64,000 bases of DNA, from the NCBI GenBank assembly GCA_009377395.1, contig WHUB01000011.1, positions 1-64,000 on the forward strand, in the 5' to 3' direction. The number at the start of each line of letters is the position of its first letter. The stretch's first letter is position 1. This DNA comes from Actinophytocola sp. Its GTDB lineage: Bacteria; Actinomycetota; Actinomycetes; Mycobacteriales; Pseudonocardiaceae. This document shows, one piece after another, positions 53,011 to 61,928 of this stretch. The notes below the pieces were generated by a model. It had not been told where the DNA came from. It saw nothing but the letters and a program-made list of their open reading frames with translations, and ran no database searches. Position numbers and translations under genes: made by a program.

Positions 53011-53168
53011 GTCGTGTCCTGCGTTGCAGACGTCGTGTCCTGCGCCGGTGCCGTTGTGTCCTGCTTTCAGGACGCCGAGTTCGACATTCGGCGCCAGTGC
53101 CGGGAGCCGCGAATGGAGAACTCGCAGGCAGGAACGCAGGACACGACGGCTTGAACGCAGGACACAAC
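53011..53168. repeat. Phased inverted-repeat element, GTCGTGTCCTGC type (second copy)
   Basis: Direct motif copies start at 53011, 53032 and 53053, exactly 21 bp apart. Two inverse copies (GCAGGACACRAC) start at 53136 and 53157, also 21 bp apart. The middle holds a segment (53073-53088) identical to 118-133 in the element at the window start. It lies between the AraC gene's end and the SGNH gene's start, so it could end the former transcript and precede the latter. Confidence 0.8.
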
Positions 53169-53183
53169 GCAGGCTGCGCCCCG

Positions 53184-54188
53184 TTACGTCCGCGCGGAAC
53201 GGTAGGCGCCGGGGGCGGTGCCGGTCCAGCGCTTGAAGGCGCGATGGAAGGCGCTCGGGTCGGCGTAGCCGAGCCGAGCGGCGATGTCCTCGATGGTGTC
53301 GTCGCTGTCGGTGAGGGCGGTGATGGCGACGTCGCGGCGGACGTCGTCGCGATGCTGCCGGAAGCTCGCGCCCTCCTCGGCGAGCTTGCGCCGCAGCGTC
53401 TGCGGGCTCAGCGATAGTTGCGTGGCGACGGCGTCGAGCGACGGCAGCCGGGCGGGCGCGGCGTGTTCGAGGATGCGGCGCACCGACTGGCCCGCGCTGG
53501 TGGCGTAGTCGGGTACGGCGGCGAGGTCGGCGGGCGCATGCCGCAGGAACTCCGACAGCGCCGCCCGGTCGCGCACGACCGGCATCGCCAGGTACTTGCG
53601 GTCGAACGTCGCCGCCGTCGTGCCGCCGCGTCCGAACGTCGAGCGGCAGCCGAAGACCAGGTCGTACTCCTCCCGATGCGGCGGGGCTGGATAACCGAAA
53701 TCCATGCCACGCAACGGAATCCGCCGTCCAATGAGCCAGCTGCAGAACCCGTGCCAGATGATCATGATGCCCTCGCACATGAAGTGGTCCGGGTCGCGCA
53801 CGCCGCGAATGTCCAGCTCCACCAGCGCGGCGCCGCCCCGATAGCGCACCCGGAACCGGGGCGTGCCGGGGAACAGCTCGTAGAACGTCGTCGCGCGCCG
53901 CAACGCCGAGCGCAGGTCGGCCGAGTGGACGGCGGCGTGGCACATCATTGCGAACGTGCCCCGCGGGCTGCGATGCGGCCCGAGCCCCATGAACTCGTCG
54001 TCGAGCGTCGCGATCAGCACCCGCACCAGCCGGGCCGCCTGCTCGGCGGTGACCCGCGCCCGATGGTCGTCGAGTAGCACCGGTGCGATGCCCGCCTGAT
54101 GCAGCAGCGGGTCGAGGTCGATGCCCTTACGCCGGGCCCCCGCAAGGGCTCCCCGGATGTGGTGGATTGAGATCGTGCGTGCGGACAT
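53184..54188 (-). CDS. AraC-family transcriptional regulator
   Basis: A 334-residue regulator. An N-terminal Arabinose_bd domain (about 1-200, with HAAVHSADLRSALRRATTFYELF) is followed by two helix-turn-helix motifs (LDAVATQLSLSPQTLRRKLAEEG and IEDIAARLGYADPSAFHRAFKRWTG). I take ATG 54188 as the start; the frame is open to 54221. It is divergent from the ketoacyl synthase gene and may control it. Confidence 0.92.
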   Translation of the reverse strand: MSARTISIHHIRGALAGARRKGIDLDPLLHQAGIAPVLLDDHRARVTAEQAARLVRVLIATLDDEFMGLGPHRSPRGTFAMMCHAAVHSADLRSALRRATTFYELFPGTPRFRVRYRGGAALVELDIRGVRDPDHFMCEGIMIIWHGFCSWLIGRRIPLRGMDFGYPAPPHREEYDLVFGCRSTFGRGGTTAATFDRKYLAMPVVRDRAALSEFLRHAPADLAAVPDYATSAGQSVRRILEHAAPARLPSLDAVATQLSLSPQTLRRKLAEEGASFRQHRDDVRRDVAITALTDSDDTIEDIAARLGYADPSAFHRAFKRWTGTAPGAYRSART

Positions 54189-54334
54189 CGTTACGCGCAC
54201 AGTACCTATGCCACGTCTCACAGCCGTGATCGGCCGGTGTGCGCGCAGGTCGGCCGGTTACTGAGCGGTTTGGACACTCATACCGAGCAGTAGTGTCCTA
54301 GCCACGCCGCGTCGCGCGGGGCGACGGTTGACGC

Positions 54335-55291
54335 ATGCGAAGCAGTCAGGGCAACGTCGGCGCACGCCTGCTCGGCGTCGGCGGCTACCGGCCGGTCAAC
54401 ACGCTCACCAACGACGAGCTCGCGGCCCGGTTCGGCAAGACGCCCGACTGGGTCGCCGCCCGCACCGGCATGCGCACCAGGGCGCTTGCCGCCGAGGACG
54501 AACGCGTCCCCGACATGGCAGCCGCCGCGGGTGCGGCCGCGCTCAAAGACGCCGGAATCACCGAGGCCGACGTCGACCTGGTGATCGCCGCCAGCTGCAG
54601 CGCGGCGACGCCGATGCCGAGCGTGTCCGCCGAGACCGCGGGACTGCTCGGCATCAGGGCGGCAGGCGCGTTCGACGTCAACTCGGCCTGCGCCGGGTTC
54701 TGCTACGCCACCGCCGTCGCCGCTGACTTGGTGCGCGGCGGCTCGGCAGCCACCGTGCTCGTCATCGGCGCGGAGCGGATGAGCACCTGGATCGACGCGG
54801 ACGACTTCGGCACCGCGATCATCTTCGGTGACGGCGCCGGGGCCGCCGTCGTCGGCGCGTCCGACGAGCTGGACATCGGCCCGGTGGTGTGGGGCAGCGA
54901 CGGCACCGGGTGCGATCTGATCGCGATCGACCCCGCCGAGCGCCGGCTGCGGATGCAGGGCAGGCAGGTGTTCCGGTGGGCGACGACGGAGATCCATCCG
55001 GTCGCGATCGCCGCCTGCGAGAACGCGGGCGTCGCGCCGCAGGAGCTGGCCGCGATCGTCCCGCACCAGGCGAACCTGCGCATCGTCGATGCCATCGCGG
55101 CCAAGATCGGCGCGGACAACGCCGTGGTCGCGCACGACGGCGAGGACATCGGCAACACCTCGGCGGCCTCGATCCCACTCGCGCTGGAGCGGCTGCGTGA
55201 GACCGGCCAGGTCGGCACCGGCGACCTGGCGCTGCTCATCGGTTTCGGCGCCGGGCTCGCCTACGCCGCCCAGGTGGTCCGGGTGCCCTGA
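54335..55291 (+). CDS. Beta-ketoacyl-ACP synthase III (FabH-like)
   Basis: A 318-residue KAS III thiolase-fold enzyme. Catalytic Cys119 (NSACAGF), His244 (VPHQANLRI) and Asn274 (GNTSAAS) form the expected triad. It starts fatty-acid or polyketide chains from acyl-CoA. No other fatty acid genes adjoin, so it may be a dedicated or secondary FabH. Divergent from the AraC gene, 146 bp apart. Confidence 0.92.
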   Translation: MRSSQGNVGARLLGVGGYRPVNTLTNDELAARFGKTPDWVAARTGMRTRALAAEDERVPDMAAAAGAAALKDAGITEADVDLVIAASCSAATPMPSVSAETAGLLGIRAAGAFDVNSACAGFCYATAVAADLVRGGSAATVLVIGAERMSTWIDADDFGTAIIFGDGAGAAVVGASDELDIGPVVWGSDGTGCDLIAIDPAERRLRMQGRQVFRWATTEIHPVAIAACENAGVAPQELAAIVPHQANLRIVDAIAAKIGADNAVVAHDGEDIGNTSAASIPLALERLRETGQVGTGDLALLIGFGAGLAYAAQVVRVP

Positions 55292-55378
55292 CGCGACGGG
55301 GCTTGTGCGACGGGCGCGACACGCGTTCACTGGAACCTGCGGCACATTTTTCGCGACACGCCGCAGGGGAGGCTTGAC

Positions 55379-55579
55379 ATGTCCAGTGCCGCCGCACCTC
55401 CAGCAGCCGTGTCGGTCCGGTATGCCCGCGAGCAGTACGCGCTCGGCTACGCCCACGGCCGCGACAACCGGGCCGACGCGGCGGCGTTCGCCCGGTTCTT
55501 CCTCGCCCGGTGCGAAGACGCGGACGGCCTCGTCGACGTGGCGGCCGCCTACCGCGACTGGCAGGTCACGGCTCCCTGA
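55379..55579 (+). CDS. Small protein, hypothetical
   Basis: A 66-residue protein with GGGGAGG ahead of ATG 55379. A conserved-looking core (VRYAREQYALGYAHGRDNRADAAAFARFFLARC) suggests a single helical fold. The last 14 bases overlap the convergent ligase gene. No family recognised. It may be real given its start signal, but it is short. Confidence 0.5.
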   Translation: MSSAAAPPAAVSVRYAREQYALGYAHGRDNRADAAAFARFFLARCEDADGLVDVAAAYRDWQVTAP

Positions 55580-56840
55580 CGACCTGCCGCGGGTCGATAT
55601 CGGTCCGCAGGCCAAGGAAAACCGGGTGGCGCAGCCGGTCGTCGCGGGTCCACCGGTCGAAGCTCACCTGCACCACCAGCTCGGGCTCCACCCACCGCGC
55701 GTCCCGCACGTGGTCGGCGGGGACCTCGGTGTCGAACGGACTCGTCTCTCGCGCCAGCGGCGCCAGCCGCTCGCCGAGCAGCCGCAGCATCGCCTCGTCG
55801 AAGCCGGTGCCGACGCGGCCCGCGTACGCCAGCCCCGCCGACGTGCCGACGCCGACGAGCAGCGAGCCGATCCGGCCCTCCCGCACACCCTTGCCCGGCC
55901 GCCAGCCGCCGACGACGACCTCCTGCTGGAACAGTCGCTTGACCTTGCGCCAGTCCGGTGACCGCACGCCCGGGAGGTAGCCGGAGTCGAGCCGCTTCGC
56001 CACGATCCCCTCCAACCCTTGCTGTTCAGCCGCGTGCAGCACCGCTTTCCCGGAGACGCCGAGGAACGCGGGTGGCGTGTGCCAGGACGGCCCGGCCAGC
56101 TCGAGGTCGGCCAGGAGCTGCTGCCGATCCTCGTAGCGGACGTCGAGCAGCGGCCTGCCGTCGAGGTGCAGCACGTCGAACACCAGGTAGGTGATCGGGG
56201 TGGCCGCGACCAGCCGCTTGGCCGCGTCGCCGGTGGCGTGCATGCGGGGCTGGAGCGCGGCGAAGCTCGGGCTGCCCTTCTCGAACGCGACGATCTCGCC
56301 GTCGAGCACCGCGCCCCGCCTGGGCAGCACCGGCCCCAGCGCGGCCAGCTCCGGGTAGGACTCGGTGATATCGCGCCCAGACCGGCCGATCAGTCGTACC
56401 CGGCCGTCCTCGACGTAGGCGAGTGCGCGCTGGCCGTCCCACTTCATCTCGTAGCCCCAGCCCTCGTCCGACGCGGGCATTCCGGTGCCACCCGCGAGCA
56501 TCGGCAGCAGCCCGCGCGGCGCGGGCACCTGCTCGCGGTGGATCATCCACTGGTCGCCGTCGGTCTGGAACAGCGCGTACGCGCCGGAGTAGCGCGAGCC
56601 GTGCAGAGTGATCTTGACCTCGCGATCCGTCCATGTGGAGCAGTCATACGTGCCACTGTCGGCGATGCGCAGGGAGCTCGCGCCGCGGGCACGCTGGTCC
56701 TCGGTCCTGATCGCGAGGTGGTTGACGGCCGGGTCGTCGGGTAATCCCTTGGGGATGACCCAGGACGCGAGGGCACCGTCGTGTTCCAGCCACAGGTCAC
56801 AACGCGGTTGGTGTTCTTGTATGACGAACACAAGGCTCAC
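55566..56840 (-). CDS. ligD: ATP-dependent DNA ligase of NHEJ with decayed phosphoesterase domain
   Basis: A 424-residue protein. The C-terminal 320 residues are a LigD-type ligase: motif I EMKWDGQRALAY (active-site Lys), GAVLDGEIVAF, ITYLVFDVLHLDG, GLEGIVAKRLDS and the OB domain. The N-terminal 100 residues are a shrunken 3'-phosphoesterase (PE) domain (VFVIQEHQPRCDLWLEHDG to HGSRYSGAYALF). They lack the LHxDxR and DHPLEYxxFEG segments that carry the active-site residues. The start is GTG 56840; an open frame continues upstream into the ku region. It is divergent from ku. Confidence 0.9.
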   Translation of the reverse strand: MSLVFVIQEHQPRCDLWLEHDGALASWVIPKGLPDDPAVNHLAIRTEDQRARGASSLRIADSGTYDCSTWTDREVKITLHGSRYSGAYALFQTDGDQWMIHREQVPAPRGLLPMLAGGTGMPASDEGWGYEMKWDGQRALAYVEDGRVRLIGRSGRDITESYPELAALGPVLPRRGAVLDGEIVAFEKGSPSFAALQPRMHATGDAAKRLVAATPITYLVFDVLHLDGRPLLDVRYEDRQQLLADLELAGPSWHTPPAFLGVSGKAVLHAAEQQGLEGIVAKRLDSGYLPGVRSPDWRKVKRLFQQEVVVGGWRPGKGVREGRIGSLLVGVGTSAGLAYAGRVGTGFDEAMLRLLGERLAPLARETSPFDTEVPADHVRDARWVEPELVVQVSFDRWTRDDRLRHPVFLGLRTDIDPRQVVREP

Positions 56841-56954
56841 GGCAACCGGCCTACCGGCCCGGTGCGGGTTGCGCAACCTAGCCGACCGCGTGACCAGCGA
56901 GTTGTGCTGGCGTACCGTGAGTCGCGGGGGCCGTCGCCCGGGGAGGAGGATGCG

Positions 56955-57860
56955 ATGCGAGCCATGTGGAAGGGCACCATCAGCTTCGGTCTGGTGACCA
57001 TCCCGATCAAGCTGTACGCCGCGACCGAGACCAAGAACGTCTCGTTCCGGCAGGTGCACCGCGAGGATGGCGGTCGTATCCAGTACAAGCGCGTGTGCAC
57101 CATCGACGGCGACGAGGTGCCGTACTCCGACATCGCCAAGGGCTACGAGCTCGACAACGGCGACATGGTCGTGCTGACCAATGAGGATATGGCGCGGCTG
57201 CCGCTGTCGTCCTCGCACAGCATCGACGTCCTTGAGTTCGTGCCGCTCGAGTCGGTCGACCAGCTGTACTTCGACCGGGGCTACTATCTCGAACCCGACA
57301 AGGCCGCCGCCAAGCCGTACGTGCTGCTGCGCGACGCGCTCGCCGACTCCGGCCGGGTCGCCATCGTCAAGATCGCGTTGCGGCAGCGGGAGTCGCTCGC
57401 GCTGCTGCGGGTGACGTCGGACGTGCTGGTGCTGCAAACGATGCTGTGGCCGGACGAGGTTCGCACACCGGACTTCAGCTTCCTCGACGAGGAGCAACCG
57501 GAGGTGCGGCAGGACGAGATGTCCATGGCGGGCATGCTGATCGAGTCGCTGTCCTCGGAGACCTTCGAGCCGGACAAGCACCACGACGAGTACCGCGAGG
57601 CGGTGCTGTCGCTGGTGGAGGCGAAGACGGAGGGCCAGGAGGTGTTCGCCGCGCCGGAGAGCGAGAGCACCGAGGTCATCGACCTGATGACGGCGCTGCG
57701 GGCCAGCGTGGACAGCTCGAGCGGCAACGGCCGCAAGTCGGGTTCCTCCCGCAAGTCGAGCGCCAAGTCCGGCTCGTCGAAGACGAAGCAGGACTCGAAG
57801 TCGAAGTCCGCCACCGCCAAACGCACCAAGAGCACGACGTCGAAGCGCTCGGCGTCGTAG
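56955..57860 (+). CDS. ku: Non-homologous end-joining protein Ku
   Basis: A 301-residue bacterial Ku that binds broken DNA ends and recruits LigD. Core features: MWKGTISFGLVTIPIKLYAAT, RVCTIDGDEVPYSDIAKGYEL and the beta-barrel YYLEPDKAAAKPYVLL. The C-terminal 60 residues form a Lys/Ser-rich tail (KSGSSKTKQDSKSKSATAK) expected to bind DNA. ATG 56955 gives the family N-terminus. Divergent from the ligase gene with 114 bp between. Confidence 0.96.
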   Translation: MRAMWKGTISFGLVTIPIKLYAATETKNVSFRQVHREDGGRIQYKRVCTIDGDEVPYSDIAKGYELDNGDMVVLTNEDMARLPLSSSHSIDVLEFVPLESVDQLYFDRGYYLEPDKAAAKPYVLLRDALADSGRVAIVKIALRQRESLALLRVTSDVLVLQTMLWPDEVRTPDFSFLDEEQPEVRQDEMSMAGMLIESLSSETFEPDKHHDEYREAVLSLVEAKTEGQEVFAAPESESTEVIDLMTALRASVDSSSGNGRKSGSSRKSSAKSGSSKTKQDSKSKSATAKRTKSTTSKRSAS

Positions 57861-57866
57861 CGAGGT

Positions 57867-58064
57867 TCAGGCCACGGCGGCGAGCTCGCGCTCGGCGACA
57901 CAGTCGCAGCCGCTGAGCACGTCGTCACAGCCCTGCGCGAAGGCGTGGCGCGCCGGGTCGAACGCGGCGCAGCCGGAGTCGGTGCACTCGATCTCGCCGT
58001 CGTGATGCTCGACGAGCACGCCGTGGCAGTGGTCGAGTTCGTCGACGCAGCCGGTGCATGCCAC
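57867..58064 (-). CDS. Small cysteine-rich protein, putative zinc-binding
   Basis: A 65-residue protein with nine Cys: CTGC at the start, then HCHG, IECTDSGC, GCDD and GCDC. The paired spacing suggests one or two zinc or Fe-S sites. GTG 58064 has AAGGAG nine bases upstream, deciding that start over the open frame to 58112. Its end lies 6 bp from ku's end. Function unknown; relatives in other actinobacteria exist in my recollection. Confidence 0.65.
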   Translation of the reverse strand: MACTGCVDELDHCHGVLVEHHDGEIECTDSGCAAFDPARHAFAQGCDDVLSGCDCVAERELAAVA

Positions 58065-58313
58065 GCTGATCAACTCCTTCGTACCAGTCGGGGTACGGAT
58101 TCTTGGTATCACCCGGACGGCGTGGGAGCGGTGATCTGGCGCGGCGTGTCAGTGCTTGTTTTCAACGCGCGACACGATCGTGGCGCCGGGGGCTCGGAGT
58201 TGGTCGGGCAAGTCTCCTTCTGTTGCTGGATCGCCCCGCCGCCGCGATCGTGGAGGCTTCGCCAAGCGCGTCTTGTGGCCGAGTCCGAGATCAGCTCGGT
58301 TCTGGTGCGGGGT

Positions 58314-59629
58314 TCAGCAGCGCGGAATCGGGGCGCTGAACCCGGAGTTCGACGGCGTCGCGACGTGGTAGTCGGTGACCCAGGTGTTGTCCCTGAGCTT
58401 GTCCCACGCCGACGTGGTGCCGACCCGTTGCCCGGTGCGCTGGCACAGCCCCCGCGCGAGTGCGCCGGACGGCAGCCTGCCCTTGATCCGGTAGCCGCTG
58501 CCCGGTCCGGAGCGCTTGTAGACGAAGTTCGGCGCGGTGACCTGGTACGGCTGCAGGCACTTCGGGATCGGCCAGCTGAAGCCGGTGTTCGAGGGGGTGC
58601 TGACGTAGTAGTCGGTGACGTACGTGCCGAGGGCGAGCTTGTCCCAGACGTTCGTGGTGCCGACCCGGGAGCCCGGCAGCTGGCAGCGCACGTACACCGT
58701 CGAGCCCGGCGCGTGGGTGCGCACCACGGGGTACCGCCCGCCCGGGCCCGAGCGGGCGTTGAGCGGTGACGAGCTGGTCACCGGAAGGTGCGGGAGACGG
58801 TCGCGACCGGGGCGTTGAAGTTGTCGCGGTCGATGTTGAGCGTGACGCCGCCGTGGGTCTCGTTGTGGTCGCCTTGGAACTGCTTGCCGCGCTGGCCGCG
58901 CGCCCACTGGGTGTCGGGGATGTCCTGCCAGCCGGTCAGCGAGGGGTCCTCGTCCCACCGGGCGATCCAGAGCGCGTCGGGGCGGGCGTAGCTGGTGGAG
59001 GAATACGCCTCGGACAGGTGCTTGGCGCCGGAGTAGAGGTGCGCGTACACGCCGGAGAGGTAGCCCTGGCGGTGCAGCTCCTTGGTCCAGGCGGACAGAT
59101 ACCGCAGCACCGTGGCGCGGCAGGCGGGCCGGTTCGCGTCGTAGTGCTCCATGTCGCCGTAGATGGCGCTCCCCGGCACCATGCCGAGCGCCTTGGCCTT
59201 CGCCACCGCGTCGGCAGCCGAGGCCGCGCCCTGCTCGGCGGCGCGGTTCGGGTTGATGTTGACCGAGCCGGGGCCGCGGAAGGTGCAGGGAGCCTGGCGG
59301 CCCATGTAGATCGGCACGATCCGCCATCGCATCCGCGACACCTCGGTGACCCAGCTCGCGGTCAGCTCCGGCTGGGCGCAGGTGCGGTTCGGCCCGCCGA
59401 TGTAGACGCCGACGCCGCGAAACGGCGAGGACCGCCACGCCTCCATCGCCTCGACGGTGGGTGCGGTGCAGGTGTCGAAGGCGAGACCGACCAGCGGGGT
59501 GGTGGTCGCGCCCTTGGGATAGTGGACAGTGGTGGCGGGTTCCGCCGAGGAGAGGGGCGCGCTGATCAGGGACGCGCCGAGCACCACGGCCGCGAGCGCC
59601 GTCACCGCGCGGAGCCGAGCACGGTTCAT
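58314..59629 (-). pseudogene. Secreted DUF1906 glycosidase-like protein with SH3 repeats, frameshifted
   Basis: The first part (58778-59629, 283 codons) has a signal peptide (LRAVTALAAVVLGASLISAP) and a DUF1906/GH25-like TIM barrel (VGLAFDTCTAPTVEAMEAW, GVGVYIGGPNRTC, AIYGDMEHY). It stops right after NFNAPVATVSRTFR. In the next frame the same strand continues with two bacterial SH3 repeats (NARSGPGGRYPVVRTHAP and YKRSGPGSGYRIKGRLP) ending at 58314. One extra C near 58780 would join them. The gene is therefore a single frameshifted locus, or carries a sequencing error. Wild-type would be a cell-wall protein. Confidence 0.8.
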
Positions 59630-59729
59630 GGCATGAGCCTCACCGCACCCACTGTATCGGAGGTAGAGGACAAATGCCCTATTTCACGCGCCACTGGCGG
59701 GACCGCGCTCGGCGCGAGAGGCTGAAGGC

Positions 59730-60635
59730 ATGACCCGGGTGGTGGTGAGCGTCGAAGGACAGCGGCTTCAACTGTCCAACCTGGACAAGGTGCTGTACCC
59801 GGAGACCGGGTTCACCAAACGCGACGTGATCGACTACTACCGTCAGGTCGCGCCCGTGATGCTGCCGCACATCACCGGCAGGGCGACCACGCTGCGCCGG
59901 TTCCCCGACGGCGTGGCCGGGCAGTCGTTCTACGAGAAGAACGTCGCCCGGCATGCGCCGGACTGGCTGCGCACCGCGCGGCTCGCCAACAGCCACGACG
60001 ACGGCACCGGCCCCAACGACTACCCGGTGCTCGACGACCTGCCGTCGCTGGTGTGGGCGGCCAACCTCGCCGCGCTGGAGCTACATGTTCCACAGTGGAT
60101 GGTCACGGCGGAGGGTGGGCGCGGGACGCCGGACCGGCTGGTGTTCGACCTCGACCCCGGCGCGCCTGCCACGATCGTGGAGTGTTGCCGGGTGGCCGAG
60201 CGGCTGCGTGAGGTGCTAGGCGACGACGGGCTGACGCCGGTGCCGAAGACCAGCGGCTCCAAGGGCTTGCAGCTCTACTGCCCGGTGCGCACCGAGCACC
60301 CCGGGCAGACCTCGGCCTACGCCAAGGCGGTGGCGGAGCGGCTCGCCGCCGAGCAGCCCGGGCTGGTCGTAGCGACCATGACGCGGTCGGCGCGCACCGG
60401 CAAGGTGTTGATCGACTGGAGCCAGAACAACCGGGCCAAGACGACGGTGGCGCCGTACTCGCTGCGGGCGCGCGAGGCCCCGACGGTGTCCACCCCGGTG
60501 ACCTGGGACGAGGTCGCCGGCTGCCGCAGCGCGGCCGAGTTGCGGTTCGACGCGCACCAGGTGCTCGACCGCGTCGACGCGCACAGCGACCTGTTCGCGG
60601 GCGTGCTCGCCGAGGGACCGCCGCTACCGGGATAG
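59730..60635 (+). CDS. NHEJ primase-polymerase (LigD Pol domain, stand-alone)
   Basis: A 301-residue archaeo-eukaryotic primase-type polymerase that fills gaps at joined ends. The N-terminus LSNLDKVLYPETGFTKRDVI, the metal Asp pair in VFDLDPGAPA, KTSGSKGLQLY and DWSQNNRAKTTVAPYSLR are all conserved. The ligase and Pol that are fused in Mtb LigD are separate genes here. It lies about 1.9 kb from ku. ATG start. Confidence 0.92.
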   Translation: MTRVVVSVEGQRLQLSNLDKVLYPETGFTKRDVIDYYRQVAPVMLPHITGRATTLRRFPDGVAGQSFYEKNVARHAPDWLRTARLANSHDDGTGPNDYPVLDDLPSLVWAANLAALELHVPQWMVTAEGGRGTPDRLVFDLDPGAPATIVECCRVAERLREVLGDDGLTPVPKTSGSKGLQLYCPVRTEHPGQTSAYAKAVAERLAAEQPGLVVATMTRSARTGKVLIDWSQNNRAKTTVAPYSLRAREAPTVSTPVTWDEVAGCRSAAELRFDAHQVLDRVDAHSDLFAGVLAEGPPLPG

Positions 60636-60639
60636 CCGC

Positions 60640-61197
60640 TCACACCAGCGTCGACCAGTAGTCCCAGAACTTCACCGCGATCAGCGCGATGATCACCACG
60701 AACCAGAGCGCGAGCACGAAGCTGTGGTAGCGCGCGAGCAGGGCTCCCGCCGGGCGGCGGGCGAGGTTGTGCAGCGTGGTGTACCAGAACAGCGGGATGG
60801 TCACCGCCCACACCACCATGCAGTACGGGCACAGCGCCTCGATCGAGTACAGGCTCTGCCAGATGAGCCAGTGCACGAACACCACGCCGAACGTGGTGCC
60901 CGCCTGGAGCCCGAGCCAGAACCAGCGCGGAGGGCGGAACCCGGCGAGCAGCCCGACCCCGGCCGTCACCACGACCGCGAACCCTGTGATGCCGAGCAGC
61001 GGGTTGGGCATCCCGAATGCCTCGGCCTGCGGGGTGACCATGACCGAGCCGCAGGAGAGCACCGGGTTGATGCTGCACGTCGGCACGTAGCCGGGGTCCT
61101 CGAGCAGCGCGACCTTCTCGACCATCAGCACGAACGACGCCAGCAGGCCAATGCCGCCGCCGACGACGGCCAGCCACGGGACGATCCGGGTGCTCAC
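60640..61197 (-). CDS. Vitamin K epoxide reductase-family membrane protein
   Basis: A 185-residue, four- to five-helix membrane protein. The active CxxC is LCPYCMVVW, and the loop cysteines TCSINPVLSCGSV form the shuttle pair. VKOR reoxidises the DsbA partner using quinones. It overlaps the dsbA gene's stop by four bases (GTGA) and stops 4 bp before the convergent pol gene. GTG 61197 is the start; the frame is open further upstream through dsbA. Confidence 0.92.
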   Translation of the reverse strand: MSTRIVPWLAVVGGGIGLLASFVLMVEKVALLEDPGYVPTCSINPVLSCGSVMVTPQAEAFGMPNPLLGITGFAVVVTAGVGLLAGFRPPRWFWLGLQAGTTFGVVFVHWLIWQSLYSIEALCPYCMVVWAVTIPLFWYTTLHNLARRPAGALLARYHSFVLALWFVVIIALIAVKFWDYWSTLV

Positions 61198-61919
61198 TTC
61201 GCGAGCTCCGCGTCGAGCTGGTTGCGGAACTGGCGCTCCACCTCCCCGAACGTGTCCCCGGATGGGCTGAACAGGTGGCCGTTGATGAACAGCGCCGGTG
61301 TTCCCGTCACCTCGGCGCGCTCGCCGTCCGCGCGGTCCGCCGCGATCCGGTCGGCGACGGCGTCCGACGCCATGTCGGCGTGGAACCGCTTCAGGTCGAG
61401 GCCGATCTCCTTGGCGAACGTGTCGAACGCCGCGCGCGCCCTGGCCGTGTCGTCGCTGATGTCGCCGTCGGTGAGCGCCCACCGCTCGTAGTTGTCGTAC
61501 AGCGAGTGATACATCGCCTCGTACTCGCCCTGCCTGCCCGCCGCCTCGGCCGCCTTGGCCGCCAGCATGGCGAGCGGGTGGCTGTCGAGCGGGAAGTTGC
61601 GCACCACGAACGTGATCCGGTCGCCGTAGTCGCGCTCGACCTCCTTTGTGACGTTGGCGTAGTAGCCCGCACACGCCGGGCATTGGAAGTCGAGGAACTC
61701 GACCACGGTGACGGCGTCGTCACCCGCGTCGGTGAGCCGGTGGCTGTTCTCGTTCACCAGCACGTCGCTCGGCACGGTGGAGGAGGCCAGCGGGTCGTCC
61801 TTGCCGGTCAGCAGCACGCCACCGAGCACGACGATCGCGACGACGACAACTCCGATGGTGAGCAGCACGTTGGCCGACGGCCAGGCGCGCCCGGTCGCGA
61901 CGATCTTCTCCTTCGGCAT
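61194..61919 (-). CDS. DsbA-like thiol-disulfide oxidoreductase
   Basis: A 241-residue membrane-anchored thioredoxin-fold protein. The membrane segment (ANVLLTIGVVVVAIVVLGGVLLTG, about 16-39) is followed by the domain with active-site CPAC in FLDFQCPACAGYY and cis-Pro in VTGTPALFING. It adds disulfide bonds to exported proteins and is recycled by the overlapping VKOR gene. Confidence 0.93.
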   Translation of the reverse strand: MPKEKIVATGRAWPSANVLLTIGVVVVAIVVLGGVLLTGKDDPLASSTVPSDVLVNENSHRLTDAGDDAVTVVEFLDFQCPACAGYYANVTKEVERDYGDRITFVVRNFPLDSHPLAMLAAKAAEAAGRQGEYEAMYHSLYDNYERWALTDGDISDDTARARAAFDTFAKEIGLDLKRFHADMASDAVADRIAADRADGERAEVTGTPALFINGHLFSPSGDTFGEVERQFRNQLDAELAK

Positions 61920-61928
61920 GCGGCCAGA

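Noticed and set aside
60241-60290. Gln in the Pol motif KTSGSKGLQLY where I recall His in some LigD polymerases
   Set aside because: I cannot be sure of the expected residue, and related stand-alone actinobacterial Pol proteins may carry Gln normally, so it is not reported as an active-site loss.
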